Positions 49,737-59,574 of a stretch of 64,000 nt of DNA are shown piece by piece. Made by a program: the position numbers and the translations under genes. The DNA lies in NCBI RefSeq assembly GCF_019279795.1, contig NC_056747.1, positions 1,002,486,906 to 1,002,550,905 of the forward strand, in the 5' to 3' direction. The notes beneath the pieces were generated by a model. It was given only the letters and a program-made list of their open reading frames with translations, was not told the DNA's origin and did no database searches. The stretch's first letter is position 1. Each line of letters starts with the position of its first letter. The DNA comes from Protopterus annectens (Eukaryota > Chordata > Ceratodontiformes > Protopteridae).

Positions 49737-49754
49737 TGGTCCTTCGGACCGGAA
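49737..49754 (+). promoter_or_regulatory. ERV primer binding site (tRNA-Tyr-like)
   Basis: 'tggtccttcggaccggaa', three bases after the LTR, matches the complement of the vertebrate tRNA-Tyr 3' end at 16 of 18 positions by my recollection of that tRNA. The rest of the leader (to 50223) is non-coding. Confidence 0.65.
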
Positions 49755-50166
49755 TTCCCTTGGTAAGCTACAGGTCAGAATATATAGGTGGTATTGAAGT
49801 CTGCGCAGAAGAAGGAAAGACCTCCGACTGAATTGTCGTGTCCAAAGAGGCTGTCCACTTCTCTGATCTGTGGCCGAAAAGCGGAAAACTGGGTCCTAAA
49901 AAGCCTATCAAACATAAGCAGGAGGCTCGGGTAAGCAGAATTCCTCTCTTTGTTTTTGTTTTAAATCGGGGACCAGGTTACACTGTGCTATTGCTAAGGT
50001 TTGTAATAGCAGGGAGAGAGGTAGTCGAAGTATTGTATCTTGAGTCATAGATCAGGAAATAAAGCAAAACAAAGTAAACAGTCATTCTAGACACTACTGT
50101 GAATACGGGGAATAGAGATACCACGTGGTACAAGAGAAAGGGTTACGTAACAGTTTTGTTGTTGTT

Positions 50167-50169
<3 letters not shown>

Positions 50170-50204
<35 letters not shown>

Positions 50205-50223
50205 CTTTTTTTCTTTCAGAGAC
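50170..50223 (+). promoter_or_regulatory. (CT)n tract and 3' splice-site-like sequence before gag
   Basis: A (CT) tract of about 30 bp, then a T-rich run, ends in 'ttctttcag' at 50219, four bases before the gag ATG. A donor-like 'gtaagc' occurs at 49931. A leader intron is possible but would be unusual. Confidence 0.4.
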
Positions 50224-51237
50224 ATGGGAAACGAGTGCACTAAAGGGTCACGTGACCCGCCCCTAACAGAAGATGCAAAATATATGCAATTACAGAGAGC
50301 AAATAATGTGAGATATTTTGCAACATGGGTTAATAAGTATGACTTTGATGGTAAATTGAATAAAATGGCATTAATAAAACTTTTGAGACAGTTAAAATCT
50401 GACGCAGAAGGTCAGGCAAAAAAACAACAACAGTTGGGTGTTCCTCAAGCACACAGGTGGATTGAAAAAGCAAACCGAAGGGAACAAAAAAATAAAAATG
50501 CAAAGGCATTATTTTTAGACAAAGAGGATAATAATGTAGTAGTAGCATCGGTCCCTCCCCTACCACGTCCACCAATGCCTTACTCAGAATATGAAGCGGG
50601 AGGGCAGGCTGACCCCCCTCCACGTTACCCAGAAACAACAGGGACATTAAGACAACCATTTGTAAGAAAACCTATCGGGACTAAATCCCGAACACGCCAA
50701 ACACTTGTAGATATTCAACCAAGCGGGAATTTATTAGATGAGGGTGAGGAAATCTGTCCATTAATAAAAGTACCAAACCCGCAGGCAGGACAGGAGGGCC
50801 AGGCCTCAACTCTCTTAGTGTATAGACCATGGACACCGGAAGACATCCGAAAAGCTACAGAAGGAATTCCCCATCCAAAAATTAACTTTGAGAAATTTTT
50901 ACAGGATTTACAGGGTATGAAATTAAGTTACCACTTAAATGGGGAAGAGGTAGAAAGAGTAGTTAGACAAATTTTAGGTCCGGACTGGCACATGATTTGT
51001 GGCACCTGGAATGCTCGTGACGCACAACACAGGCCACTCCTACATAGTGACGCAAAACTAGATACTAGATTGAAGGGTCTTACAGACCGCATCACTGAAA
51101 AATGGAAACCTAGGGCAGACTGGACTTGCATTAACCAGTGTGTACAAAAAGATAATAAAACTGTGGATGCATACTATGAAAGATTGTTAGAATGTTTTAA
51201 TAACCATAGTGGCATGCCTGTTTTGCAGCTTTGTTGA
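50224..51237 (+). CDS. gag: ERV Gag, truncated (matrix, proline-rich, partial capsid)
   Basis: The chosen start is the Met at 50224, because 'MGNECTKG' fits an N-myristoylated matrix. An in-frame upstream Met at 50125 would add 33 residues with a hydrophobic Leu/Ser run. A late-domain-like 'PPPRYPE' is near residue 140. '[18 protein letters not shown]' marks the capsid. '[19 protein letters not shown]' resembles the major homology region. The frame stops at 51237, and nucleocapsid, protease, RT and RNase H are all absent. Composition and an open frame suggest recent origin. Family: gamma/epsilon-like. Confidence 0.9.
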   Translation: MGNECTKGSRDPPLTEDAKYMQLQRANNVRYFATWVNKYDFDGKLNKMALIKLLRQLKSDAEGQAKKQQQLGVPQAHRWIEKANRREQKNKNAKALFLDKEDNNVVVASVPPLPRPPMPYSEYEAGGQADPPPRYPETTGTLRQPFVRKPIGTKSRTRQTLVDIQPSGNLLDEGEEICPLIKVPNPQAGQEGQASTLLVYRPWTPEDIRKATEGIPHPKINFEKFLQDLQGMKLSYHLNGEEVERVVRQILGPDWHMICGTWNARDAQHRPLLHSDAKLDTRLKGLTDRITEKWKPRADWTCINQCVQKDNKTVDAYYERLLECFNNHSGMPVLQLC

Positions 51238-52241
51238 GCCATGGGCACAGCCATGTCTCAACAGGGGGGATGGTACAGTTAGTTAACAGAACATTCCAAA
51301 CATATGGATTTACGAATTATACACAAAAATTTTGTGCAACATGCCATGTTTGTAGCAAACATCATGCACAGGGAGCATTTAAACCAAAGCGAGGGAGTTT
51401 TCCAACACCACCCTATCCGTTCCATACTATTTGTATGGATTTCATAGAACTGAACAAATGTGAAGGAAAAAAGTACTGTTTAGTAATCATAGATATGTTT
51501 TCAAAATGGGTAGAAGCTTTTCCAACTAGAAATCCGGATGCAGCAACAGTGGCAAAGGCCCTAGTAAAAGAAATCATTCCTAGATTTGGCATACCGAAAA
51601 GAATCTATAGTGACAATGGGACACATTTCGTTAACCAAACGATACAGCAGCTTGGGAGATTTTTTGGGATTTCTTTGAAAAACCATTGTGCTTATCACCC
51701 TCAGTCAGCAGGACTGGTGGAAAGATACAATGGAATATTGAAAAACAAGCTGAGAAAATTGATGAGTGAGACTCAAAAGACTTGGATTTGCTGTCTGCCT
51801 TTAGCACTGCTAAGCATGAGAACTGTTCCAAATGTAAAGGGCCTGACCCCTTTTAAAATAGTGTTTGGAAGGGCATATTGTGTGCCACAATGGAAGGCCC
51901 TCATGCCTGCAGAGCTGGAGGCCGATGACTCATTAGCTAGTTATATAAAAAAGTTTTTAACAAATAAGACTGTTTTGCAGTTGAACTCTTTTCCAGATAA
52001 ACAAGAAACGAAACCAGAAGCCGTGCTGACCCCGGGGTCCTGGATTTGGCTGAAAATCATAAAAAGAAAGAACTGGGCGAGTCCAAGGTGGAAAGGTCCG
52101 TACCAGGTACTGCTGGCAACACCCACCGCAGTGAAAATCGCTGAGAGATCATCTTGGGTTCATTTAACCCATTGCAAACCTGTTAAGAAATTTAGTTTAG
52201 ACATACCACAGGATCAGAATGGCCAGAAGCAGAATGAATAA
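51231..52241 (+). CDS. pol: ERV integrase (pol remnant)
   Basis: 336-codon frame starting at a deletion junction a few bases inside the gag frame, so nearly all of pol upstream is missing. The zinc-binding module begins '[12 protein letters not shown]' and ends '[10 protein letters not shown]'. In the rve core, the acidic residues appear as 'CMDFIEL', 'YSDNGTHF' and '[11 protein letters not shown]'. A C-terminal '[18 protein letters not shown]' is the GPY/F module typical of gamma- and epsilon-like retroviruses. The end overlaps the env frame (52219-52241), as often seen. All catalytic residues are present, but no RT partner is encoded in this copy. Confidence 0.92.
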   Translation: MLSHGHSHVSTGGMVQLVNRTFQTYGFTNYTQKFCATCHVCSKHHAQGAFKPKRGSFPTPPYPFHTICMDFIELNKCEGKKYCLVIIDMFSKWVEAFPTRNPDAATVAKALVKEIIPRFGIPKRIYSDNGTHFVNQTIQQLGRFFGISLKNHCAYHPQSAGLVERYNGILKNKLRKLMSETQKTWICCLPLALLSMRTVPNVKGLTPFKIVFGRAYCVPQWKALMPAELEADDSLASYIKKFLTNKTVLQLNSFPDKQETKPEAVLTPGSWIWLKIIKRKNWASPRWKGPYQVLLATPTAVKIAERSSWVHLTHCKPVKKFSLDIPQDQNGQKQNE

Positions 52242-53085
52242 AAATGTGAAACAACCCCAGAGACACTGGTTCACTGGCCTACTAATCATACACTTAATAA
52301 CTATGTTTGTAGTAACCTTTTTGTTGTTATGGTTTTTCTTTCATATAACTACAGAAGTGAAATTAATAAAACGTGATGAAGGACTGGCCACAGACTGGCA
52401 CCCAAACTTTAACACATACCTGGCTATGAAGCGAGTTTATGTAGAAACTATGAACATTTCAAATTGCTGGGTCTGTACTGCAATACCCACAGCATATGGA
52501 GGACTTTTGATGTCTGCTGTCCCCTTGGGAATAAATGCAACTTGGGAAAACCTGTTATTTGACACTGGTACTGTGAGATCACAAGACAAAGTGGCATTAC
52601 ATTTGCCTATTACTCAGAAAGGAATTGTTTGTTTTGTTAAAAATGATACACTCCAGGTTGGTTGGAGTAACTGTAACATAACTGTGTCTTACAAATGTTA
52701 TATAAAACCTATAGACCAAGGTACTAGTTGCAGCACGAATTATGATTCATATTTAAGCTTGATGAAAACAACATTAAGAAATGTGCAAAAATCTCCTGAA
52801 ATATATAGACAATTCTCTGTTATAGATAAAAAAATGTTTCATTCAGGGTTAACCCGCATCAGTACAAAAGTAAAAAATTGTTATTTCGTTTGTGGAAAAA
52901 AGGCCTATAAATGGTTACCTGAGAATTGGTCCGGCAGTTGTTTTTTGGGTTATCTGGTTCCAGCCATAAGACATACTGCAAAATTGCCTCTGGGTAAAAT
53001 ACGTAATGTGAAAAATGTGACTCACCGAACTGAAAATACAGTCAGAAAACCTACTAATCCAGTGGGTAAAATCAAAGCAAGCTGA
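52219..53085 (+). CDS. env: ERV envelope surface (SU) region
   Basis: 288-codon frame with a hydrophobic N-terminal segment (about residues 17-42: a signal/anchor). A 'CWVC' motif near residue 79 matches the CXXC of gamma-type SU. Several potential N-glycosylation sites (NIS, NAT, NDT, NIT, NWS, NVT) are visible. A stop codon (TGA, 53083-53085) ends it. The TM region lies in the same frame after 15 bases. As an entry protein it appears disabled in this copy. Confidence 0.85.
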   Translation: MARSRMNKNVKQPQRHWFTGLLIIHLITMFVVTFLLLWFFFHITTEVKLIKRDEGLATDWHPNFNTYLAMKRVYVETMNISNCWVCTAIPTAYGGLLMSAVPLGINATWENLLFDTGTVRSQDKVALHLPITQKGIVCFVKNDTLQVGWSNCNITVSYKCYIKPIDQGTSCSTNYDSYLSLMKTTLRNVQKSPEIYRQFSVIDKKMFHSGLTRISTKVKNCYFVCGKKAYKWLPENWSGSCFLGYLVPAIRHTAKLPLGKIRNVKNVTHRTENTVRKPTNPVGKIKAS

Positions 53086-53100
53086 AAGAATCATTCGTCT

Positions 53101-53697
53101 GTGAAGGACAAAGAAAAATTGACCCATATGGACTTAAGTGACAGTGTTATATCCTGGGCCGGAATATTCCCAGCCTATGGAGCAGTCAAATCGATTTGGG
53201 AATTGAAAAAATTGTCGAAACTTCTCAAAGTAATGAGCAATGCGACTTTTTCTGCTCTTGAACTTGTGACTGATGAAATAAATGCAATAAAAACAGTTGT
53301 ATTACAAAACCGAATGGCTCTCGACTTCACCCTAGCGGCGAGAGGTGGTACGTGCGCGCTTATCAAAAAAGAATGCTGTGCGTACATACCAGACAACCAG
53401 CATAAAATCAATGACCACCTAGAGGTAATTCAGCAAGTGTCAGCAATGACAGAACCAGGCCCAAACCCACTGACAAACTTTTTCCAGAATCTGTTTGGGG
53501 GGTGGGGGTCGGTCCTTATGAACATTCTAATTGCAATTTGTGTGGTGCTGCTCATAATTGGAGCATGTGTCTGCTGCGGGATACCCTGTGTAAAAAAATT
53601 AGTTAAGGACTTAGTTAATGTATCAGTGACTGAAACTATGTACCAGGATATAAAATTAAACTTGTTGATACCGAGTGAAAGCCTATCTGAAATATAA
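53101..53697 (+). CDS. env: ERV envelope transmembrane (TM) region
   Basis: The frame opens after the env stop. A fusion-peptide-like hydrophobic stretch is followed by a heptad region and the conserved 'LQNRMALDFTLAARGG' block with the CX6CC motif 'CALIKKECC', the hallmark of gamma-type TM. The membrane anchor is near residues 143-166 ('LIAICVVLLIIGACVCC') followed by a short cytoplasmic tail. It ends at 53697, about 90 bp before the polypurine tract. The initiating Met is only nominal; TM is normally made from an SU-TM precursor. Confidence 0.9.
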   Translation: MKDKEKLTHMDLSDSVISWAGIFPAYGAVKSIWELKKLSKLLKVMSNATFSALELVTDEINAIKTVVLQNRMALDFTLAARGGTCALIKKECCAYIPDNQHKINDHLEVIQQVSAMTEPGPNPLTNFFQNLFGGWGSVLMNILIAICVVLLIIGACVCCGIPCVKKLVKDLVNVSVTETMYQDIKLNLLIPSESLSEI

Positions 53698-53789
53698 AAC
53701 AAATGACTTACTTAGCTGAAAGTCCATGAAAGGAAAAGGCTAAGAAATGAACTAACACTGTTTATGTTTCATATAGTATTAAATGCATT

Positions 53790-53803
53790 AAAAGGAGGGA
53801 GAA
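53790..53803 (+). promoter_or_regulatory. ERV polypurine tract
   Basis: 'aaaaggagggagaa' immediately precedes the 3' LTR, where plus-strand priming occurs in retroviruses. Confidence 0.85.
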
Positions 53804-54643
53804 TGTTAGAAAAATCTACATGCTGCTTAGAAAATATATTTTACATACTGCTTAGAAAATATGTTTACATATATTCTACCTAGAAAAATATAGAAAAATG
53901 TGTGCTTTAGTTAGGAATAAATGTACTTAAATTCATAAGAGTTAGGTAATGCATTTAATTCTGTCTTGCTAGTATAAAATGAAAAATAAACCTACATGTT
54001 ATTGCTTGAAGCACAAGCTGCAGTGTAATCAGAAATTTGACCTTGGCAGCTTGCAGATGCAGTCTGGCTCATGTCTTTCAAGTAAAGATTATTTTGGAAA
54101 GTTGGAAAATAATAAATCTGTTCGCATGTAAGTCTTCCTTTCATGCCTCCACCAGGGAAGTAGCCTTGTGCGCACTATCTTTGATAGTGCGCAGCTGGGG
54201 ACAAGAGAAACAAGAGAAGGCTTTAAGGAAAGACTTACATCTATTGTATTTGAACTAATCAGAGTACCTTGAATTGGCTACATCCTCAGGAGGTCATCGT
54301 GACTGACCAGCTGTCTGCAAGGCTGCAACTTTCTCATGGGAAAAGGACTTTTTGAAAAACACAAGATCAGCAGTTTTTTATGAATAGCCATAATGTAAAG
54401 ACCCTGTCACTAGCCACACCAGTGAGGTGGGCAAAACTGATAACAAAATGTATATAACCAATGTGTCTTGATCAATAAAGCAGTCAAAATTCTATACAAA
54501 CTTTGTGTATGGTTTTTTGCCTCCTAATGTACATTAGCTTAGAGATGCTCTAGCTTTCCTGCATTATTGTTTGTTATTAATTGACATTGTGTTTGAATAA
54601 CTCAATGATTTTTACAGTCTGACTCTAACAAATTTATTTAACA
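53804..54643 (+). mobile_element. ERV 3' LTR
   Basis: 840 bp, near-identical to 48895-49733. Differences: c for t near 54136, a for g near 54391 and 54580, and an extra t near 54377. Confidence 0.95.
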
Positions 54644-54647
54644 ATAG

Positions 54648-54835
54648 AATAACAGGTCTTGCTTTAGCATGCATTTCTCTGAAGGTTATGACTTCTGAAA
54701 CTCAATGTCTGTCATTATTTAGTGACTTCATTCCTAAACGATTTGGCAGAAAACCACAAATTTTATGAGGAACAAACCAAAAATAAGAAGCAAAAATCTA
54801 TTAATTCTGCAAAAGTCTGGACAGTTGAGAGGTAT
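54648..54835 (+). repeat. Dispersed repeat family A, copy 3 (right half)
   Basis: 'aataacaggtcttgc', 'ctgaaactcaatgtctgtc' and 'aaaaccacaaattttatgag' continue family A after the ERV. The unit ends 'gtctggacagttgagagg'. Confidence 0.75.
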
Positions 54836-54899
54836 AGTTCAACCGGGGCTGTCTGAGTTTGCTGCCCCCCCCCCCACAAAATCATGGTTGAATGGAGCG

Positions 54900-55635
54900 T
54901 CCCCCTGCAGCCATTCCAATGTCCCATTCCTTGTTTATTTCGCCCCATTTACCATGAACACTGCAATGTGCATACTGCTTTACTTCTGCGATGATATGGA
55001 TTTCATTTTAAAGTTTTATTTTATATTTTACAGCATAAACCCTAATAGATATCTGCTAAACAAAGCAATGCAGTCTCACAATGAAAATAGACTTAGCATT
55101 AAAACTTCTCTGCCCTTGAAACTCACATTCATTGAAACAGCATTGAAACCCACATTCAAAGAAAATACATTTTGCCAGTGGCAGATAAAGATTAATTTTG
55201 GGCTGTTTTCAAATAATAGGCCCCTTGACCACGAAACATACACATGCTCTTTGATACACCTTCCTGACTGTATTAAATTATATTCCTTGCACAATACAGT
55301 ACAGTTGAACTGCCCAATTCAGAACATTTCCATCATAAAAGTCTACTCAAACTTCAACAGTCCACCAGTATCAGTAAATATGCACAATCCCTGAAGAAGT
55401 AAAAGCCATCTAAATAATTCTACATTAAAGAAATATGTTAACTAATGAAGAGGTTACTGCTAGCAAACAACTTTATATGTCATTGTTTCATCTACAAATA
55501 AAGTGCCTGTTGCCCTTGAGGAATAAATTGCTTATGCTGCATTAAAAAAATTATAATGCTAATAATATTGCAATAGGGAATGGATGGCAAACTGATAACA
55601 GGTTCATAGTTAGTAGGTATCTTTGCCAAAGAGGA
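54900..55635 (+). repeat. Dispersed repeat family B, copy 2
   Basis: Collinear with 41490-42325 and about 80 percent similar by eye. Non-coding, although an open frame of 209 codons crosses 54765-55394. Confidence 0.75.
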
Positions 55636-55684
55636 CTGCAGCATCCATCCCCTTTAAAAACAGAGTACAGTATCAGAAATGGAT

Positions 55685-55770
55685 CTACCTACTGTGGGAG
55701 TAGAACCCACAGCCTTCTGCATCAAACAAAAGTACACTACCTGTTGTGCTATTTACAATGTAAGCAGACT
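55685..55770 (-). repeat. tRNA-like SINE head
   Basis: The minus strand reads A box 'atagcacaacaggtagtg' and B box 'gtgggttctactccc', about 45 bases apart. A decayed tRNA-derived SINE. Confidence 0.5.
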
Positions 55771-55847
55771 TGGCATAAGCAGCACTGAACTTTTGTTCCC
55801 CTGCAGCTCTCAGCTCCTTATAAAATCTACTCGACACTCAGCTGTAT

Positions 55848-56310
55848 CTCTGAACTTTGCAGCACAAGAAATCTGGACAAAGCCAAAATGTATTTGGGGG
55901 GGGGGGCAAAAGCCCAAAAACCAGGGACACATTTTAAACATTGCTTGTATAATGTTGGAAAGTTGCTAGAATAAAATGCTGTATTACCACCATACATTTA
56001 ACTGCCAAGGACTGAACCCAGGTCCCTCTGCAAAACAGCCAGAGCAACATACCACTATGCCAAATCATCTATTTTTATGAAAGAAAGGAAGACTGAAACT
56101 TAAATGGCTACCATTTAGTGAATTCAGTTCTCACCATAGCTGTCAACATCTTAGCACAGAACACCTGAACAAAGACAATAATGGGGGAATACAGCCCCCA
56201 AACATATTCAGTGAGTTCAGTTATCAGGATAGCTCTCAACCTTGGCACAAAAAACCTGGATGAAACCAATAATGGGGGAATACAGTCCAAAAAATAGGGA
56301 CAAATATCCA
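55848..56310 (+). repeat. Fragments of family A, interrupted
   Basis: 'cacaagaaatctggacaaag', then two more 'ctctcaac' or 'ctgtcaac' starts near 56125 and 56232 followed by 'aaacctggatgaaacc'-like text. A tRNA-like head (55995-56070) and a SINE (56320-56440) interrupt the family. Confidence 0.55.
55995..56070 (-). repeat. tRNA-like SINE head
   Basis: Minus strand: A box 'ttggcatagtggtatgttg' and B box 'cctgggttcagtccttgg', with a short T-stem. This is among the better tRNA-like matches in the window. Confidence 0.55.
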
Positions 56311-56319
56311 CTGAGGACA

Positions 56320-56440
56320 CCAGAGCAAACCCACGGAAAACATGCAGACTCCACACAGAAGGCACCCCAGCCAAGAATCAAACCAGAAAACCCATAGTTG
56401 TCAGGAAACCCTGCTACCACTACACCACTGCACTACTGTC
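56320..56440 (-). mobile_element. tRNA-derived SINE (HE1-like) fragment
   Basis: Minus strand: 'agtggtgtagtggtagcagg', B box 'ctggtttgattcttggct' and 'gtgtggagtctgcatgt'. Truncated after 'gtgggtttgctctgg'. Confidence 0.75.
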
Positions 56441-56524
56441 GGTTTTAAGTAACAAAAATACAGAAACCACAAATTTTATGAGGAAAAGAACAAATATGAG
56501 GCAAAAATCTGCAAACATTTTAGA

Positions 56525-56600
56525 CATGGTGGTGGGTAGGGAATTCAGGCTCTTGTCACTTAGGCCCAAGGTGTAGGGTTCAAGCCTTTTCTCTACCCAC
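56525..56600 (+). repeat. tRNA-like SINE head
   Basis: 'ggtgggtagggaattcaggc' (A-box side) and 'gtagggttcaagcc' (B box) about 45 bases apart. Body not recognised. Confidence 0.5.
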
Positions 56601-56604
56601 TACC

Positions 56605-57205
56605 ATGAAGCAACTGGGGCATTACACACACACCTTTCCTCACAACAGAATGGATAGTTTAAATTATGTGTGGAATGTGCTTACTTCCACAGTGGCATAC
56701 GTGCTGGGCAAGCATGGTTCTCCTTAAAGGAGAAGGCACCTCCACTGTGGTGTTAAGAAGTTTTTTTTTTTAAATATATTATTAGAGTCAATGTTTAAGC
56801 CTACTGGCCAGAGAAGGCCCCGTCCCCAACAACAGGGCCCTATTAAACTGCCTTTGTGGCCTTCTGCTGAATCCCCCTCTGGTACCCACCAGGAATAAGC
56901 ACAGAACAAACTCAAAAATCACCCTGGAGGAATTCCAGCATCAAAAGGTTGTACAACAAAAGGCAGAAAATCATGGCAAAAATAAGGAAATGCAACACCC
57001 AGCAAGACAAAAACTTTCTGAGCAATCTTAACAAGCAACTCATAGTTATAGTCAAGTCTACCAAAGCCAAATTTGAGGTACAAAATAACCTCCCATGACA
57101 AGAACAATCACAAGGCTTTCTTTAGGTTGACCATAACCTCAATGACAACACACAATCATGTGCAGAACAAATTGGAAATGGGACCACCTACATTGAGCCA
57201 CAAAT
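56605..57205. other. Unassigned
   Basis: No gene. Contains a T run near 56760 and sequence around 56800-56900 without a recognised family. Confidence 0.4.
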
Positions 57206-57262
57206 TTCATAGATACATAGATAATTGCTAGGCTACCTGCCCTTGTGTGCCATTTTAAGCCT
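57206..57262 (-). repeat. CR1-type LINE 3' tail
   Basis: Minus strand 'actaggcttaaaatggc', then 'agcctagcaattatctatg' and 'tatctatgaaa', is a variant of the CR1 tail described for 4704-4775. Confidence 0.5.
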
Positions 57263-57274
57263 AGTCAATTTCTC

Positions 57275-57360
57275 ACAAAGAATGAGTATTAAACCCTGTA
57301 CCCTGTGTCTATCAGGTAAACTCCTTAACCATTAAGCCAACACTCAACCCTAGGTATAGC
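57275..57360 (-). repeat. tRNA-like SINE head
   Basis: Minus strand: A box 'ttggcttaatggttaagg' and B box 'acagggtttaatactc'. Adjacent to the CR1 tail, which may itself be a SINE tail. Confidence 0.5.
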
Positions 57361-57628
57361 AAATCTAGTGGTTAACAAATTCAGCTCCAACCCCCCCCCC
57401 CGGCAACCCTCAGGAATAAACAGCAAACATAAAACCACCAACTGTCATTAGAGAACCAATCTTCAATGCATTCTCCAAGGACAAGAGCACCATATTGTTG
57501 AGCCCTGATAATATCCCAGGATGCCTCTTTTTAATTTCTTCAAGTCTTTTGGGTTTCTAATACCATGACGAGAATGGACCCCATTCCTAAGTCAAAGTAC
57601 GATTAAAGTTCATGAAATTAGTATTGTT

Positions 57629-58340
57629 TCACTCTTTGATATCAGCCAAAAGTGCTCTTTGCAACTCCCGCAATGTGTCCAGTAATGACTCCTTCTGAAA
57701 TTCGTACAGGGTAACATTGATTGGTAACATATCTAAATGGGATTGTAAATTCTTTTTTACAAGACCCGTTGCTCCTACTATGATTGAAACTGTTTGAGTA
57801 TCTTTCTTCCACATTGCTCTCATTTCTGCCTGCAAATCTTGGTATTTTATGACTTTGTGTCTCTCTGACCATAAGACACTTTAGTCACTGGGTGTGGTGA
57901 TTTCAATGATCAATGCTACTTTTGTCTTCTTTTCTTTGACCATTATATCCGATTTTCTAGCATCTATCTTTTGAACTGTTGGCAATGGATGATCCCATGT
58001 GATATAAAATTCATCATTTTTTATGATGCTTTGTGGCTCATGTTTCCAGTGTTTTTCAGCCATTTCAAGTACCATAATGTTTGCACAATCCCCAGTGCAA
58101 CAGTCTCGCTGCATTATTATGCCTTTCAGTATACAGTCCTTCTGCCATTAGTGTGTCACAACCAGCAACAAGGTGTATGACTGTTTCCAATCCGCTTTTA
58201 CAAAACCTACATTTGTCTGTTTCTCCCACATCTTCAATGGACTTTGTAAACCAGCATGTACGTAGCCCACTATCTTGGGTTGCCAATAATAATCTTTCAT
58301 TTCTTGGTTTGAATTTGTGTCTCCTTAACCATTCCTGCAT
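57629..58340 (-). pseudogene. RLE-type LINE: CCHC motif and restriction-like endonuclease
   Basis: The minus strand reads 'DKCRFCKSGLETVIHLVAGC' (CCHC motif) then 'YTERHNNAARLLHWGLCKHY', the invariant block between CCHC and endonuclease in R2/R4/Dong-type elements. The endonuclease piece 'ITWDHPL', 'ARKSDIMVKEKKTK' and 'ALIIEITTPSD' is the PD-(D/E)xK-like region (first position Ser for Pro). The C-terminus (57629-57835) contains 'VSIIVGATGLVKKNLQSHL'. Stops at 57881 and 58338 and frameshifts separate the parts. Confidence 0.85.
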
Positions 58341-58883
58341 TCATTCTTGATCAACATAAGGCTCTTCCAAAAGTTTTCTATACTTGCAACTATATTTAAA
58401 TTTTTTCCACATTTCTTGCCTTCTCATCTGGTCCTTCACCTTATATTCTTTCTTTTGTTTTTTGGCACATTCAGTCGCTGCCTGGATTTTATCTACTTCT
58501 GGTTTGATTTCCATTCCTGCTTGACATCGATATGCTTCTGCTAAATTAAGCAGAGAAGTCATCTTAGAATTATTCTCCTCATGTTTCAAATCTTTCACTA
58601 CATTTGGATCTGGTGAGGTCAGTATATGCGTGGGTCGTCCCACGATTGCAGATCTATATATGTAATCAGTTTCAAGGAGGCCCATCCCTCCTTCGGAACA
58701 GGGAATATATAATCTTGGTATACACTGATTTTTATAAATCATTTGGTGAGCATGAAGCATCCTTCTTGTTTTAATATCTAAACTATCCAACACTTTTTGG
58801 GGCCAGTCAATAACTCCAAAACTGTACATTAGGACAGGAAGAGCAAATTGATTTATAGCTTGGATCTTGTTCCTAGAAGCCAA
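58341..58883 (-). pseudogene. RLE-type LINE: RT thumb and linker
   Basis: 180 codons: 'INQFALPVLMYSFGVIDWPQ', 'IKTRRMLHAHQMIYKNQCIP', 'RLYIPCSEGGMGLLETDYIY', the region after RT motif E in R4/Dong-like elements. A Lys-rich stretch ('CAKKQKKEYKVKDQMRRQEM') links to the CCHC part. Confidence 0.85.
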
Positions 58884-58954
58884 TGCTATTCTTAGGATTA
58901 ATTTAAGTCTTCTAAAGTATTCCTTACTGAGTTTTATTCACATTTGTTCATGTT

Positions 58955-59566
58955 TTATTGCTGATACTTCATCAATTCCCAAGTATTTATTGCTTGCTCA
59001 AGTTCTTTTGTATCACATTCTTGTCCCAAACTGACGTTTTTCTGGTGCTGCAGTTTTCCTGCTTTAAAGGTTGCTTTTGCACTTTTATCAAGACCAAATG
59101 ACATTCTAATATCATCTGAAAAAGTTTTGACAACCTGCAGCTGTGCTTTCAGTTCCTCATCTGATGAGCTATACAGTTGTAAATCATCGACAAAGAGATG
59201 ATGAGAAGTCATTAGACTTTGTTGTTTTCTAGGAACAAAATTGTAGCCATGGCGGAAGCTGTTAAGTAAACAGCTTAATGGATTAATGGCAAGGCAGAAT
59301 AGCAACGGTGACAGAGAGTCACCCTGCAACATCCCCCTTTGAATTTTTATCCATGGGATAATAATCTGTCCTTTATCATGGCTTAATTGCAAAGTGGTCT
59401 GCCATTGTTTCATGGTTAGTGTAATGTAGTCAATCAGTGTAGGGTGTATCTTGTGCATTATTAAGCATTCTTTAACCCATGAATGTGGGATACTATCAAA
59501 TGCTTTTTTGTAGTCAATCCATGCTATACTCAGATTCTTCTCCTTTTTACATTCTCCACTATAACT
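58955..59566 (-). pseudogene. RLE-type LINE: reverse transcriptase core
   Basis: RT motif A region upstream reads 'SIAWIDYKKAFDSIPHSWV' (59475-59535). Motif B: 'GMLQGDSLSPLLFCLAINPL'. Motif C: 'HHLFVDDLQLYSSS' (YMDD family, here VDD). Both catalytic Asp residues are present. The frame is open from 59458 to 58955. The MITE at 59575-60341 splits it from the fingers. Confidence 0.9.
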
Positions 59567-59574
59567 TTATTTAA

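Noticed and set aside
54765..55394. 209-codon open frame
   Set aside because: It covers repeat family A and B sequence that is not conserved as a frame in the other copies (39172, 41490); no domain.
55995..56070. Functional tRNA gene
   Set aside because: A/B boxes are good but no acceptor-stem pairing or anticodon arm is evident; treated as a SINE head, as are the other B-box sites.
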